Positions 1 to 5,470 of a DNA stretch of 10,363 nucleotides are shown here, one piece after another; positions within the stretch are counted from its first letter, which is position 1; each line of letters starts with the position of its first letter. This stretch comes from JAVBRA01 sp031548435 (GTDB taxonomy: Bacteria; Bacteroidota; Bacteroidia; Bacteroidales; Rikenellaceae). The stretch is taken from assembly GCA_031548435.1 (NCBI GenBank), contig JAVBRA010000019.1, forward strand, positions 1 through 10,363, written 5' to 3'. Under the pieces are notes generated by a model. It did no database searches. It was not told the DNA's origin and saw only the letters and a list, made by a program, of their open reading frames with translations. Made by a program: the position numbers and the translations under genes.

Positions 1-30
1 CGGGAAGAAGAAAGCACCCGCTCGCTGTAT

Positions 31-61
31 GGGAAAGGATTGCCTGTGGCAGTCCCTTCCC
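31..61 (-). other. Stem-loop in the outer part of the repeat
   Basis: Two 14-nt arms, starting GGGAAAGG and ending CCTTCCC, pair with one mismatch and one G.T wobble around a 3-nt loop. The identical structure is at 10303-10333 in the right arm. No U-tract follows it, so it is not a classical terminator. It may be a structural element of the repeat family. The pairing is seen directly; any function is unknown. Confidence 0.5.
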
Positions 62-136
62 AGAGGATTCACATAACAGGGTGGAGAGCCATCGGATCAT
101 CCGCAATCGTATGGGGGCGAAGAATGGTTTCTGCTC

Positions 137-156
137 AAAAACACCCTGTGGGTGTG
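137..156 (-). terminator. Probable intrinsic terminator downstream of thiM
   Basis: Read on the minus strand, ACACCC-ACA-GGGTGT forms a 6-bp stem with a 3-nt loop, followed directly by five U. It lies about 117 nt beyond the thiM stop codon, inside the repeat, and is in the right orientation to end the thiM transcript. The short stem makes it a modest terminator. Nearly the same hairpin recurs at 10209-10227 and near 5056-5075. Confidence 0.55.
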
Positions 157-272
157 CTGAATTTACAGGATACGCTCCCGAAAGATCCGCGTCACTCTAA
201 AAACAAGCGTGCATGAGAGTGCTGAGGCATCCCGTCGGGACTCTGATCCATGCGGATTGCCCGGAAATCGGC

Positions 273-1076
273 CTATTCTTTTATATATTGCGTTATTTGT
301 TCTTTGGTCAGGTTGCAGAGCGCGTCGATGAACTCCACTGCGAACGAACCGCTGCCCTTGCTTGCCGACAGGGCGATCTCGCCGCAGATGCTCATTACAA
401 ACATGGCGTTGGCCGCCGCCTCGAACGGGTCGCGGTTGACCGCCGCGAACGCCCCGCAAATGGCCGAAGCGGTGCAACCCATGCCCGTGATGCGGGTCAT
501 GACGGACGTGCCGTTTTTCACCGTGGCGATGCGCACCTTGTGGATCACGTAGTCGTACGCCCCGCTCACCACCACCACGGCGCCGGTGGCTTCGGACAGG
601 GCGGCGGCGGCATCGACCGCTTCGTCGGATGTGGCCGTCGAGTCGGGCCCGCGGCCTTTGCTGTTGCCGGTGGCGCTGCCCAGGGCGATGATCTCCGAGC
701 CGTTGCCGCGGATGATGTCGGGCGTCACGGCGTCCAGCAACCGGCGGCACGACTCGCGGCGGTAGGCGGTCGCACCCACGGCCACCGGGTCGAACACGAT
801 CGGCACCCCGGCCGCCGAGGCGCTCTGCATGGCCTGCTCCATTCCGGCGACCCAGTTGGGGCTCAGCGTGCCGATGTTCACCACCAGCGCCGACGAAATG
901 GCCGCCATCTCGCCCGACTCCTCGGGCGTGTGCACCATCGCCGGCGACGCCCCGATGGCCAGCAGGGCGTTGGCGGTGTTGTTCATCACCACATAGTTGG
1001 TGATGTTGTGGATCAGCGGACTGCCGGCGCGGATCGCCTCCACGTCGGTCCAGATTTTCTCTACTCTGTTTTTCAT
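273..1076 (-). CDS. thiM: Hydroxyethylthiazole kinase ThiM
   Basis: A 267-residue protein of the usual family length. ThiM phosphorylates the hydroxyl group of 4-methyl-5-(2-hydroxyethyl)thiazole with ATP, a cytosolic salvage step feeding thiamin phosphate synthesis. Family motifs are visible in order: the substrate-binding segment PLIHNITNYVVMNNTANALL near residues 20-39, DPVAVGA near 96-102, RGNGSEI near 123-129 (more often RGNASEI), and TGMGC near 197-201, where Cys201 matches the conserved active-site cysteine of the ribokinase-like fold. The ATG at 1076 is chosen because it begins the conserved N-terminus and lies behind a TPP riboswitch. No Shine-Dalgarno sequence is seen, which is normal for Bacteroidota. 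No other thiamin gene is adjacent, so the unit appears to be riboswitch-controlled thiM alone. The stop codon is only 17 nt from the left terminal repeat. Confidence 0.96.
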   Translation of the reverse strand: MKNRVEKIWTDVEAIRAGSPLIHNITNYVVMNNTANALLAIGASPAMVHTPEESGEMAAISSALVVNIGTLSPNWVAGMEQAMQSASAAGVPIVFDPVAVGATAYRRESCRRLLDAVTPDIIRGNGSEIIALGSATGNSKGRGPDSTATSDEAVDAAAALSEATGAVVVVSGAYDYVIHKVRIATVKNGTSVMTRITGMGCTASAICGAFAAVNRDPFEAAANAMFVMSICGEIALSASKGSGSFAVEFIDALCNLTKEQITQYIKE

Positions 1077-1138
1077 AACGATTTGAAAAATACCGCGGGA
1101 AAACGGCTATTCATCGGCGGACAAAGCCTCCATGACAC

Positions 1139-1220
1139 AATTCCCTTCGCAGTGATTAAACATACAGGTTCCAAGGGTATGATCTCAGCCCGCATCCCCC
1201 GAAGGGCAGGCACCCCCATT
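1139..1220 (-). promoter_or_regulatory. TPP riboswitch (THI element) of thiM
   Basis: The minus strand carries the THI-box landmarks in correct order: GGGGGTGCC, a 6-bp P3 helix (GCCTGC with GCGGGC), the invariant GGCTGAGAT, ATACCC pairing back to the GGGGGT strand, then AACCTG, TAAT and GCGAAGGGAA. These are the pyrimidine- and pyrophosphate-sensing parts of the TPP aptamer. The P4/P5 region is less canonical (TGTATGTTTAATCAC where CTGATCTGGATAATGCC is common). It sits 62 nt before the thiM start. By family precedent TPP binding should lower thiM expression. The switching platform is unclear; one option is pairing of the aptamer's GGGAA (1141-1145) with TTCCC (1097-1101), followed by a short U-rich stretch. 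Confidence 0.93.
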
Positions 1221-1227
1221 GTTGCCA

Positions 1228-1258
1228 CAAAGCTAAAAAAAGAATGCGGGATCGGCAA
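1228..1258 (-). promoter_or_regulatory. Bacteroidota-type promoter for the thiM riboswitch
   Basis: The minus strand has a perfect -7 box, TAGCTTTG (1235 down to 1228, consensus TAnnTTTG), preceded by TTG (1258-1256) with a 20-nt spacer, the usual -33/-7 arrangement of the Bacteroidota primary sigma factor. Transcription would start near 1220, exactly at the 5' edge of the TPP aptamer, which supports both calls. Confidence 0.75.
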
Positions 1259-1266
1259 CTTTTTTA

Positions 1267-1274
1267 TACCTTTG
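1267..1274 (+). promoter_or_regulatory. -7 promoter box for aroQ-pyk
   Basis: TACCTTTG matches the Bacteroidota -7 consensus TAnnTTTG on the plus strand, 27 nt before the aroQ ATG. No clear -33 TTG lies at the expected distance. It is back-to-back with the thiM promoter, the two -7 boxes being about 32 bp apart. Confidence 0.6.
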
Positions 1275-1301
1275 AGGCTCCAAATAATCGCAACAACGGC
1301 A

Positions 1302-1718
1302 ATGAAAATCCTGATCATCAACGGGCCGAACCTCAACCTGCTGGGCACGCGCGAGCGGTCGATCTACGGCGGGCGCCCCTTCGGCGAATACCTGGAGGAG
1401 TTGCGGGGCATGTTTCCCCGCATGCAGATCGACTATTACCAGTCGAACGTCGAGGGTGAACTGATCAACGCCATCCACGCTGCCGACGGGCGGTACGACG
1501 GCATCGTGCTCAACGCCGGGGGGTACACCCACACCTCGGTCGCCCTGGCCGACGCCATCGGTGCGGTGGCGGTGCCGGTGGCCGAGGTGCACATCTCGTG
1601 CATCCTGGCCCGCGAGGAGTTTCGCCACGTGTCGCTCATCGCGCCCAAATGCGTCGGGTCGGTGATGGGATTCGGGCTCGATTCGTACCGGTTGGGGATA
1701 TTGGGACTGGCAAAGTAA
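1302..1718 (+). CDS. aroQ: 3-dehydroquinate dehydratase, type II
   Basis: A 138-residue protein, close to the family norm of about 145. AroQ reversibly dehydrates 3-dehydroquinate to 3-dehydroshikimate in the cytosolic shikimate pathway, acting as a dodecamer in characterised members. Visible motifs are NGPNLNLLGTRE at residues 7-18, the catalytic-lid Arg17 and Tyr22, QSNVEGEL at 47-54 (the usual His of QSNHEGEL is Val50), NAGGYTHTS at 71-79, and EVHIS with the catalytic His97, followed by the substrate-binding Arg108. The open frame extends upstream through antisense of thiM, but conservation begins at the ATG at 1302, which follows a -7 promoter box. pyk starts 74 nt downstream on the same strand, so co-transcription is likely. 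I recall aroQ-pyk adjacency as recurrent in Bacteroidales, but that is memory, not checked. Confidence 0.96.
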   Translation: MKILIINGPNLNLLGTRERSIYGGRPFGEYLEELRGMFPRMQIDYYQSNVEGELINAIHAADGRYDGIVLNAGGYTHTSVALADAIGAVAVPVAEVHISCILAREEFRHVSLIAPKCVGSVMGFGLDSYRLGILGLAK

Positions 1719-1722
1719 AACA

Positions 1723-1759
1723 GCGGGAGACTCCGTTTGCCGGGGTTCCCGCAAAACGG
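1723..1759 (+). other. Overlapping alternative hairpins between aroQ and pyk
   Basis: Two mutually exclusive stems can form. One pairs GCGGGA (1723-1728) with TCCCGC (1747-1752), with inner CTCC/GGGG pairing. The other pairs CCGTTTGC (1733-1740) with GCAAAACGG (1751-1759), with one bulge. No U-tract follows either, so a terminator is unlikely. It could be an mRNA processing or stability element, or chance in GC-rich sequence. Confidence 0.3.
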
Positions 1760-1792
1760 CGCGGCAGCCGACAACGACCGAAACAGAAAATT

Positions 1793-3238
1793 ATGAAAAA
1801 GACGAAAATAGTAGCCACCATATCGGACAGGCGGTGCGAGGTCGGATTCATCCGCGACCTGCACGAGGCGGGGATGGACGTGGTGCGCATCAACACCGCC
1901 CACGTCACGCTCGAAAGCGCTGCGCAAATCGTTGCGAACGTGCGGGCGGTGTCTGAACGGATCGCCATCCTGATCGACACCAAAGGCCCCGAGATGCGCC
2001 TGACCTCGTTCACCGACGAGCTGGCAGCGGGCATCCGGGTGTCGCCGGGCGACAGCGTCGTCATCCGCGGCACGAAAAAACAGACCGCCTCCACCCGCCA
2101 GGTGATCTACATCAACGAAGAGCTCGACCACAACCTGTTCCACATCGGGGCGCGGCTGCTGATCGACGACGGCGACATCGAACTGGAGGTGACCGACATC
2201 ACCAAGAAAGACCTCGTGTGCCGCGTCGCCAACGAGGGCACCATCAAAAGCCGCAAGAGCGTCAACGTGCCGGGCGTGCCGATGACCCTGCCGCCGTTGT
2301 CCGAACGCGACATCGAGTTTGTGAACTGGGCCGTGGACACCGACATCGACTTCATCGCCCACTCGTTCGTGCGAAACAAGCACGACGTGCTGGCCCTGCA
2401 AAAGATACTCAACGAGCGCAAAAGCCACATCAAGATCATCTCCAAGATCGAAAACCAGGAAGGGGTCGACAACATCGACTCGATCCTCGACCACACCTAC
2501 GGCGTGATGGTGGCCCGCGGAGACCTGGGGGTGGAGATCGCCGCCGAACAAATCCCCGCCATCCAGCGGACAATCGTAGACAAATGCCTGGCCAGCAAGA
2601 AGCCGGTGATCATCGCCACGCAGATGCTCCACTCCATGATCAACAACCCCCGTCCCACCCGCGCTGAGGTGAGCGACGTGGCCGGAGCCATCTACCAACG
2701 GGTGGACGCCATCATGCTCAGCGGCGAAACGGCCAACGGCAACTATCCCGCCGAGTCGGTCAAAACCATGAGCAAAATCGCCGTGGAGATCGAAAAGCAC
2801 TGCGCCCCCATCATCGACATGAACATGGTGCGCATCAACAACGAAATCACGGCCCAGTTGGCGCGCTCGGCCGTGAGGGCCTGCACCAACCTGCCCATAC
2901 AGGCCATCATCATCGACTCGATGTCGGGCCGAACCGGCCGCTACATCGCCGCATTCCGCGGAGTGAAGCCGGTGTACGCCGTCTGCTACCGCAAAAATGT
3001 GATGCGCGAAATGGCCCTGTCGTACGGCATCGAAGCCATCTACCAGGAACCCTCGGTCAGCCACAACAGCTTCCTGTTCTCTATTCTCAACTACCTCGAA
3101 GAAACCAAAGCCCTCGACCGAAAAGACCTCGTGGTGGTGGTCGGTGGAAGCTTCGGCCCTGTCCAGGGAGCATCGTTCATGGAAATCGGAACCGTACTCA
3201 ACCTCGAACACAAAGCCTCGCTCGAACGCCGGGAGTAG
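1793..3238 (+). CDS. pyk: Pyruvate kinase
   Basis: A 481-residue full-length protein. Pyruvate kinase transfers phosphate from phosphoenolpyruvate to ADP, the last step of glycolysis, in the cytosol. The N-terminal KTKIVATIS strand opens the TIM barrel. DTKGPE is at residues 62-67, the B domain spans roughly 70-165, and the signature ISKIENQEG carries the catalytic Lys218 and metal ligand Glu220. RGDLGVE supplies metal ligand Asp244, TQML carries Thr276, LSGETANGNYP follows, and the C-terminal allosteric-type domain runs from about 345. Odd points: the canonical R-x-N-F-S-H near the active site is R32-I-N-T-A-H37, replacing the usual potassium-ligand serine by Ala36, and MLES is MLHS. I believe the NTAH form is typical of this phylum. 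The ATG at 1793 starts right at the conserved N-terminus; the frame is open further upstream without homology. Expression is probably from the aroQ promoter. Confidence 0.97.
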   Translation: MKKTKIVATISDRRCEVGFIRDLHEAGMDVVRINTAHVTLESAAQIVANVRAVSERIAILIDTKGPEMRLTSFTDELAAGIRVSPGDSVVIRGTKKQTASTRQVIYINEELDHNLFHIGARLLIDDGDIELEVTDITKKDLVCRVANEGTIKSRKSVNVPGVPMTLPPLSERDIEFVNWAVDTDIDFIAHSFVRNKHDVLALQKILNERKSHIKIISKIENQEGVDNIDSILDHTYGVMVARGDLGVEIAAEQIPAIQRTIVDKCLASKKPVIIATQMLHSMINNPRPTRAEVSDVAGAIYQRVDAIMLSGETANGNYPAESVKTMSKIAVEIEKHCAPIIDMNMVRINNEITAQLARSAVRACTNLPIQAIIIDSMSGRTGRYIAAFRGVKPVYAVCYRKNVMREMALSYGIEAIYQEPSVSHNSFLFSILNYLEETKALDRKDLVVVVGGSFGPVQGASFMEIGTVLNLEHKASLERRE

Positions 3239-3339
3239 TTTTTTTCCGGTACTCCATCTGAACTTTTTTGAAAAAAAGTTCAACAAAAAACTTTCGGGAG
3301 ATACTTTCGTATCTCTTGACTGGCCTTATACCGTTTGAT

Positions 3340-3416
3340 TGACTTTGTTCGGGAGGCCCCCGTTGCACAACATACCAAATGTATTGTTTCTTGAAGGGGC
3401 CTCCCGAACAAAGTCA
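3340..3416. repeat. Core stem: 21-bp perfect inverted repeat with 35-nt loop
   Basis: The arm TGACTTTGTTCGGGAGG continued by CCCC (3340-3360) is exactly reverse-complemented at 3396-3416. The loop holds a smaller ATAC/GTAT pairing. The stem is far stronger than an ordinary terminator and has no U-tract on either side. It lies about 100 nt after the pyk stop codon, so it could still stabilise or end the pyk mRNA. Confidence 0.85.
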
Positions 3417-3440
3417 GTTAAATAAAATACAGATAATCAC

Positions 3441-3494
3441 GAAAAACGAAGTTTTTCCCAAAAGTTTTTGGTTAAGCTTTTTACAAAAAGCTTA
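3441..3494 (+). other. Three tandem A/T-rich hairpins in the MATE leader
   Basis: Three adjacent hairpins are packed end to end: GAAAAAC-GAA-GTTTTTC (3441-3457), CCAAAA-GT-TTTTGG (3458-3471) and TAAGCTTTTT-AC-AAAAAGCTTA (3473-3494). They end 36 nt before the MATE start codon and form the right outer arm of the larger palindrome. They could act as a leader structure or attenuator of the transporter gene. Pairing is seen directly; function is inference. Confidence 0.5.
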
Positions 3495-3530
3495 GATCGA
3501 ATTCTGAGAGGAAAAACCCACACAAGCGAT

Positions 3531-4904
3531 ATGGCAAAGAGCGATTCATTGGGGAAGGCTCCGGTAGGGGAGTTGTTGTGGGCGTATGCGGCGCCGGCTA
3601 TCATCGGGATGGTTGTGGTGTCGATGTACAACATCGTCGACCGGGTTTTTCTGGGTCAGGGCGTGGGGCCGGCGGCCATTTCCGGACTGACGCTGACGTT
3701 TCCGCTGATGAACCTGGTGGCGGCCATCGGTACGCTGGTGGGCGCGGGGGCTTCGGCAAGGGTGTCGATCGTGCTGGGAAAGAAGGACGTGGAGTGGGCG
3801 CGGAACATCGTGGGCAACGCGTTTATCATGACGTTCATCATGTCGGCGGCGTTCATTACCCCGGCCATGATCTGGATGGACGAGATCATCATGGCTTTCG
3901 GCGGAAGCCCCGAGACGCTGCCCTACGCGCGGGAGTACCTGATGATCGTGATCCCGGGCAGCGTGCTCACCAATCTCACTTACTCGTTCAACGGCATGAT
4001 CCGTTCGGAGGGGTATCCTCAGAAATCGATGATGATCATTCTGGTGGGGATTATCCTCAACACCATCCTCGATCCGATCTTTATCATCGGCTTCGGGATG
4101 GGGATCAGGGGGGCGGCCATCGCCACGGTGATCTCGATGGCCGTGTCGATGGTCATCGTCATGACCCATTTCTTCAACAAGCGCCATACGCTCCATTTCA
4201 CCCTCAAGGCATTCCGGTTGAAAGGCTATATCATCAAAAACGTCACATCGATCGGCATGGCTCCGTTCCTGATGAACGTGGCCGCCTGCGGGGTGAACAT
4301 CATTTTCACGCGGCTGTTCTACGAGCACGGGGGCGACGACGCTGTGGGTGCGTTCGGCATCGTGGCCAGTTACGTGATGCTGTTCGTGATGGTGATCATG
4401 GGATTGTGCCAGGGAATGCAGCCGATCGTGGGGTACAACTACGGCGCGGGCAAAATCAAGCGCATGAAAGACACCCTGTTGCTGACCATGAAGTGGGCCA
4501 CGCTGGTGGTGGTGATCGGGTTCCTGGCCATGGAGCTCTTTCCGCGGCAGCTGTGCATGGCTTTCAACCCGAGTGAGGCGATGCTCGATATCGCAGTGAA
4601 GGGGATGCGGATCGACATTGCGGTGTTTCCGCTGATCGGCATCCAGATCGTCATCGCGCAGTTTTTCATGGCCATCGGGCGGGCGAAGAAGTCGGTTTTC
4701 CTGAGCCTGTCGCGGCAGGTGCTGTTCCTGATCCCGCTGGTGATTGTCTTGGCCGGCCGCTACGGGCTGACCGGCGTGTGGGTCGCCAACCCCATTGCCG
4801 ACACCATTTCTACGGTGGTGTCGTTGCTGCTGCTGCGGCACGAGCGGAACATCTTCTACCCGCAGAAGAGAAAGGCCAAAACCGTCGTCACGACAAAACA
4901 ATAA
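3531..4904 (+). CDS. MATE-family multidrug/cation efflux transporter (MepA-like)
   Basis: A 457-residue, strongly hydrophobic protein with about twelve predicted membrane helices in two similar halves, as in MATE transporters. These inner-membrane antiporters export cationic drugs, dyes or metabolites in exchange for Na+ or H+. Visible family features include an N-terminal helix with NIVDRVFLGQGVGP near residues 34-47, GLTLTFPLMN near 51-60, the GAGASARVSIVLGKKD segment near 70-85, NGMIRSEGYPQ near 154-164, and in the second half GMQPIVGYNYGAGK near 302-315. The general look is that of the MepA/NorM-type bacterial branch; the substrate cannot be told from sequence. I start it at the ATG at 3531 rather than the in-frame TTG at 3468, because the TTG lies inside a hairpin cluster and would add a charged, non-conserved tail. 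It is preceded by a structured leader and followed by a small membrane-protein gene. Confidence 0.93.
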   Translation: MAKSDSLGKAPVGELLWAYAAPAIIGMVVVSMYNIVDRVFLGQGVGPAAISGLTLTFPLMNLVAAIGTLVGAGASARVSIVLGKKDVEWARNIVGNAFIMTFIMSAAFITPAMIWMDEIIMAFGGSPETLPYAREYLMIVIPGSVLTNLTYSFNGMIRSEGYPQKSMMIILVGIILNTILDPIFIIGFGMGIRGAAIATVISMAVSMVIVMTHFFNKRHTLHFTLKAFRLKGYIIKNVTSIGMAPFLMNVAACGVNIIFTRLFYEHGGDDAVGAFGIVASYVMLFVMVIMGLCQGMQPIVGYNYGAGKIKRMKDTLLLTMKWATLVVVIGFLAMELFPRQLCMAFNPSEAMLDIAVKGMRIDIAVFPLIGIQIVIAQFFMAIGRAKKSVFLSLSRQVLFLIPLVIVLAGRYGLTGVWVANPIADTISTVVSLLLLRHERNIFYPQKRKAKTVVTTKQ

Positions 4905-5029
4905 CGCATCGGGATAGGTTGTCAACATCTCATTGGTCACCTCAAACGAAGCGGCCGGGGATCTGTTTTATGAAGGACGGATCTCTGGTCGCTTCGCCCG
5001 CTTCGAGCAAAAGGATTTTCGCTTCGGAA

Positions 5030-5112
5030 CGTTAACGGGTGAATAAAGGTCTCTGATAAAAACACCCTGTGGGGGTGATCTCGCAGTTTTACAAACTATC
5101 CCTGATCGCGCG
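5030..5112 (-). repeat. Diverged internal copy of the terminal repeat
   Basis: On the minus strand, CCCACAGGGTGTTTTT (5060-5075) is shared exactly with the left terminal repeat. The flanks also align: GATC-GGGA-TGTAAA landmarks on one side and CAGA-ACC-T-TC-CCC landmarks on the other. Similarity is roughly three-quarters over the core and fades outside these limits. It includes the same terminator-like hairpin (ACCCCCACAGGGTG then five T). It lies in the 216-bp gap between the MATE gene and the small membrane protein, pointing opposite to both. The rest of that gap (4905-5029) holds several GCTTCG repeats and nothing else I recognise. Confidence 0.65.
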
Positions 5113-5120
5113 GGTGAACA

Positions 5121-5387
5121 ATGTTAAGCCGTTGCAAAACAATCCATGCCTATAACCGGTATATTTTCGGGGAGATGGTCGGCAGTTATGTGGTAGTGTC
5201 GCTTTTTGTGATCGTCCCCCCCCTTTTTTTCTGGAGCATCCCGCATCTGGGAAGCTGGCGGTGGATGACAGTTGTTCTTGCCTTGGCGGTTGCGTCGCGG
5301 TTCAATTGGGTTATCTACAAAAAAGTACGCGACACCATCCGCTCCATCAAGGGAGGATTCGAGGAACTGAAAGAGTTGGACGAGTGA
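5121..5387 (+). CDS. Small two-helix membrane protein, function unknown
   Basis: An 88-residue predicted inner-membrane protein that I do not recognise. After a polar N-terminus of about 18 residues come two hydrophobic stretches, roughly 19-41 (VVVSLFVIVPPLFFW) and 47-64 (WMTVVLALAVASRF), separated by a short Gly/Ser/Trp turn. A charged C-terminal tail ends in an amphipathic KGGFEELKELDE segment, probably cytoplasmic. The ATG at 5121 is the first start after the diverged repeat; an internal ATG at 5175 (Met19) just before the first helix is a possible alternative. No promoter box is obvious. The strong bidirectional terminator 11 nt after the stop codon supports a real transcribed gene. It shares the strand with the MATE gene, but a 216-bp gap separates them, so a functional link is speculative. 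Confidence 0.65.
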   Translation: MLSRCKTIHAYNRYIFGEMVGSYVVVSLFVIVPPLFFWSIPHLGSWRWMTVVLALAVASRFNWVIYKKVRDTIRSIKGGFEELKELDE

Positions 5388-5397
5388 TGCCATTAAT

Positions 5398-5431
5398 AAA
5401 AAAGGCGAGCCCACAGGGGCTCGCCTTTTTT
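5398..5431. terminator. Bidirectional intrinsic terminator
   Basis: A perfect 9-bp GC-rich stem, GGCGAGCCC-ACAG-GGGCTCGCC (5404-5425), is flanked by six A on the left and six T on the right, so it works on either strand. It sits between two convergent genes: 11 nt after the small membrane-protein stop codon and about 40 nt after the dnaK stop codon. It very likely ends both transcripts. Confidence 0.93.
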
Positions 5432-5470
5432 ACGGATATTCAGAAAGCGCCGACAGGCACCCCGAAATAG

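Larger units (their letters stand above)
1..255 (-). repeat. Left arm of 255-bp terminal inverted repeat
   Basis: Reading inward from the first base, this segment is the reverse complement of 10109-10363 with one difference, at position 142 (C here; the right copy, A at 10222, would give T). Homology stops sharply after position 255. The strand is given as minus because, seen from thiM, the repeat runs outward after the stop codon, just as the right copy does after mtaB. It contains a terminator-like hairpin (137-156) and a 14-bp imperfect stem with a 3-nt loop (31-61). No convincing coding frame is visible. The repeat probably continues past the contig edge (inference from the exactly 141-base identity). 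It is a dispersed non-coding repeat, or a 3'-end element shared by several genes. Confidence 0.95.
3260..3494. repeat. Imperfect 235-bp intergenic palindrome between pyk and the MATE gene
   Basis: This fills most of the 292-bp gap 3239-3530, and I see no gene in it. A 21-bp perfect inverted pair (3340-3360 with 3396-3416) forms the core. Outside it, 3260-3315 and the reverse complement of 3441-3494 also resemble each other: both contain a C/G(T)n-(A)nG hairpin, then AAC(A/C)AAAAACTTT(C/T)GGGA, then another small hairpin. Both inverted pairs are centred on the same point near 3377, so the whole stretch could fold into one long hairpin. The smaller palindromes are 3260-3281, 3298-3315, 3441-3457, 3458-3471 and 3473-3494. 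There is no transposase and no obvious target duplication. It may be a MITE-like or REP-like intergenic element, or stacked transcription signals. Confidence 0.7.

Noticed and set aside
213..1301. Long N-terminal extension of aroQ (in-frame open region running antisense through thiM)
   Set aside because: The extension is the shadow of thiM and of its riboswitch region. Family homology begins precisely at the ATG at 1302, after a promoter box.
3260..3281. Intrinsic terminator of pyk
   Set aside because: The stem is almost entirely A/T with a 2-nt loop and is part of the larger palindrome. It lacks the GC-rich stem plus U-tract of an intrinsic terminator, although some terminating effect cannot be excluded.
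3468..3530. Upstream TTG start for the MATE gene
   Set aside because: The added residues are polar and unconserved and are encoded inside a hairpin cluster. The ATG at 3531 gives the normal family N-terminus.
4985..5030. Short tandem repeat array (GCTTCG three times)
   Set aside because: Spacing is irregular and there are only three short units; no CRISPR-like or tandem structure.
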